Assembly: GCA_036625225.1 (NCBI GenBank)
Contig: JAZKUF010000001.1
Coordinates: 744,001-808,000, forward strand
Direction of reading: 5' to 3'
Length of the DNA stretch: 64,000 nt
Origin: Accumulibacter jenkinsii
GTDB lineage: Bacteria; Pseudomonadota; Gammaproteobacteria; Burkholderiales; Rhodocyclaceae
Shown here: piece after piece, positions 62,369 to 64,000 of the stretch
How the letters are laid out: the number at the start of each line of letters is the position of its first letter
Numbering within the stretch: position 1 is the first letter of the stretch
Translations under genes and position numbers: made by a program
The notes under the pieces: model-generated
Databases searched by the model: none
What the model saw: the letters and a program-made list of their open reading frames with translations, nothing else
What the model was told of the DNA's origin: nothing

Positions 62369-63175
62369 ATGACCATCGTGAGCACTCTCAGTACCCTCCC
62401 GGCTAAAGCACCGGGCGAGATGAAGGCGCAGGTCAATGCGCTCAGCTTCTACTACGGCGATTTTCAGGCCCTCAGGAACATCGACTTTCCGGTCGAGAAG
62501 AACCAGGTCACGGCGCTGATCGGCCCTTCGGGCTGCGGCAAATCGACCTTCCTGCGCTGCTTCAACCGCATGCACGACCTTTACCCGAACATGCGCTACG
62601 AAGGCGAGATCCTGCTCTATCCCGACGGGGTGAACATCGTCGACCGACAGGTCGATCCGATCGAGGTGCGCATGCGCATCTCGATGGTTTTCCAGAAACC
62701 GAACCCGTTTCCGAAGTCGATCTACGAGAACGTCGCCTACGGCCTGCGGGTGCGCGGCGTCCGCCACCGCCAGCGCATCGACGAGAAGGTCGAAGAAGCG
62801 CTGCGTGCCGCCGCCTTGTGGAGCGAGGTCAAGGACCGCCTCAACGACCTCGCTTTCAACCTCTCCGGTGGCCAGCAGCAGCGCCTCTGCATCGCGCGCG
62901 CGCTCGCCACCGATCCCGAGATCCTGCTCTTCGACGAACCGACCTCGGCGCTCGACCCGATCGCCACGGCGAAAATCGAGGAACTTGTAGATGAACTCAA
63001 GGAAAAGGTGACGATTCTGATCGTCACCCACAACATGCAGCAGGCCGCGCGGGTTTCGGCCTACACCGCGTTCATGTACATCGGCGAGTTGATCGAGTTC
63101 GACGATACCAAAAAAATCTTTACCAACCCCTCCTCCAAGCTGACCGAGGAATACATCACCGGCCGTTTCGGTTAA
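62369..63175 (+). CDS. pstB: Phosphate ABC transporter ATPase PstB
   Basis: The 268-aa ATPase powers phosphate import. Walker A is GPSGCGKS (residues 52-59), the signature is LSGGQQQR, Walker B ILLFDEP, and the switch His lies in TILIVTHNMQ. The ATG at 62369 is given; a GTG at 62378 has better ribosome-binding-site spacing (AAGGA). phoU does not follow within the window, although it usually does. Confidence 0.95.
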   Translation: MTIVSTLSTLPAKAPGEMKAQVNALSFYYGDFQALRNIDFPVEKNQVTALIGPSGCGKSTFLRCFNRMHDLYPNMRYEGEILLYPDGVNIVDRQVDPIEVRMRISMVFQKPNPFPKSIYENVAYGLRVRGVRHRQRIDEKVEEALRAAALWSEVKDRLNDLAFNLSGGQQQRLCIARALATDPEILLFDEPTSALDPIATAKIEELVDELKEKVTILIVTHNMQQAARVSAYTAFMYIGELIEFDDTKKIFTNPSSKLTEEYITGRFG

Positions 63176-63271
63176 GCTTCGGCGGCGCGGTCCTGCGGCT
63201 CAGTGCCGTCGACGTCGCCTTCCCACCCCCGATGGGTCATTGCAGGTCGTTACCCGCGGAGCTTTCCCCTC

Positions 63272-63841
63272 ATGAAGCAGATCTTCGACCGCTGGCAGGC
63301 AAAAGACGGCAGCTGGCTCGCCATGCGCCGCATGCACCCAAGCGACGCGCCCTTGCTCAAGGACTCGCTCAACCAGCTGTCGGCAAGCGCCCGGCGCAAC
63401 CGTTTCTTTGCCTCGATCGCCGAGTTCTCCGATGCTGCGGTGCAACAACTGGTCGATGTCGATCCCGAAAAGACCTACCCGCTGGTCGTCCTGCGGACGG
63501 TGGACGGGATGCCGGTCCCGATCGCCGGCGGCCGCCTGATCGAGGAGGATGACGGCAGTTCCTGCTCGTTTTCCCTGCTCGTCGGCGATGACTGGCAAGG
63601 TCTGGGAATCGGACGCCGGATCCTCAAAGCGCTGCTGCGCGAAGCGGCGCGACGCCGCCTGCGCCAGATGTACGGACACGTGCTGAGCGACAACCAGCCA
63701 ATGCTCAGGCTCGCCCGTTCGCTGCGCTTCGTGGTGCTCAATAGCGATGAGGGTGGCGATGTGCTGACGGTCGTTCATGACCTCCCGGTCGCATCCCGGG
63801 GCCGCCGGCGAGGCTTTTTCGGCAGGCTCTTCCGCAAATAA
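63272..63841 (+). CDS. GNAT-family N-acetyltransferase
   Basis: The 189-aa protein has the acetyl-CoA-binding motif V...DDWQGLGIGRRILKALL (R/QxxGxG/A) and a trailing LAR SLRF segment of the GNAT fold. GGAG precedes the ATG at 63272. The substrate is not evident. It ends with a basic, aromatic tail (RRGFFGRLFRK). It follows pstB after about 100 bases. Confidence 0.85.
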   Translation: MKQIFDRWQAKDGSWLAMRRMHPSDAPLLKDSLNQLSASARRNRFFASIAEFSDAAVQQLVDVDPEKTYPLVVLRTVDGMPVPIAGGRLIEEDDGSSCSFSLLVGDDWQGLGIGRRILKALLREAARRRLRQMYGHVLSDNQPMLRLARSLRFVVLNSDEGGDVLTVVHDLPVASRGRRRGFFGRLFRK

Positions 63842-63962
63842 GCCGGAGGAATGTCAGCACCGTCTTGACGTTTTCTTGATGCGGACGCTTCCTTTCTTGT
63901 CATCGTTTTGACACCCGTTTTCCTACCATAGGGATGTCCAAATACCAACCAGGGAGGAAATC

Positions 63963-64000
63963 ATGGATCTGGCCTATCTTGCCATCATCGGGCTGTTCTT
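63963..64000 (+). CDS. Start of a small membrane protein (3' end outside window)
   Basis: GGGAGG precedes the ATG at 63963. Only MDLAYLAIIGLFF is visible, a hydrophobic N-terminal helix. In related bacteria similar openings belong to small proteins in front of the kdpFABC potassium-ATPase operon. That is an inference from a very short stretch. Confidence 0.45.
   Translation, partial: MDLAYLAIIGLF

Noticed and set aside
63860..63920. TTGTCATCGTTTTGACACC as a third Pho box
   Set aside because: Only the first half-site is close to consensus and the second is poor; a potassium or general promoter is as likely.

Overview
The window reads as chromosomal DNA of a GC-rich betaproteobacterium. The clues are a DUF2863-type gene in front of a bioA-F-H-C-D operon, a very large polyhydroxyalkanoate (PHA) and neutral-lipid gene set, a PstSCAB phosphate system with Pho-box-like repeats, and strong RBSs with ATGA-type gene overlaps. 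Together these point to a Rhodocyclales organism of the Candidatus Accumulibacter type. That placement is inference; no rRNA or other taxonomic marker is present.

Layout. (1) 1-15947: the 3' end of a contractile-injection/phage-tail-like locus. It holds a spike protein (5' end outside the window), gp25, two baseplate proteins, tail protein I, a 1062-aa DUF6519-like beta-helix protein, and two DUF4157 (eCIS-core) proteins, one with a second HExxH motif and one of 1374 aa with a nuclease-like C-terminus. A small membrane protein is translationally coupled to the last. (2) 16044-18240: two genes of visibly lower GC, one unknown and one secreted-type metzincin with a pre-peptidase C-terminal-like domain. 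(3) 18529-24490: DUF2863 and biotin synthesis, ending in a perfect 14-bp hairpin. (4) 24532-39540: PHA and acyl-CoA metabolism. It contains class III PhaC and PhaE, two MaoC hydratases, thiolase, SDR dehydrogenase, a class I-like PHA synthase, an acyl-CoA ligase, a third synthase-like hydrolase with a helical N-terminus, enoyl-CoA hydratase and a multi-domain PHB-depolymerase-like esterase. (5) 39541-40400: a decayed IS66 transposase. (6) 40401-43643: wax ester synthase/DGAT, a LysR regulator, a 59-aa ORF and a hotdog thioesterase. (7) 43588-50590, minus strand: a signalling operon of a small membrane protein, a sodium/solute-symporter histidine kinase, a stand-alone receiver, a PAS/degenerate-kinase/DnaQ exonuclease fusion, and a CBS-DUF294 nucleotidyltransferase. 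It resembles CbrA/CrbS acetate or carbon-sensing clusters. (8) 50998-57489: assorted genes including YiaA/B, a YidB-like DUF937 protein, a TIR-TPR protein, AzlCD, PpsR and a second SDR. (9) 57600-63841: two PstS paralogues, each behind Pho-box-like repeats, with a small basic protein between them, then PstC, PstA, PstB and a GNAT acetyltransferase. The window ends in the first codons of a small membrane protein.

The metabolic theme is storage: acetyl-CoA to PHA (thiolase, reductase/dehydrogenase, hydratase, synthase, depolymerase), wax ester or triacylglycerol, phosphate uptake and a probable acetate/carbon sensor. That combination suits an organism of feast-famine and phosphate-accumulating habitats. 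The most novel material is the injection-system cargo end (10015-18240), the degenerate kinase-exonuclease fusion, and the unusual PHA synthase-like and depolymerase-like fusions.
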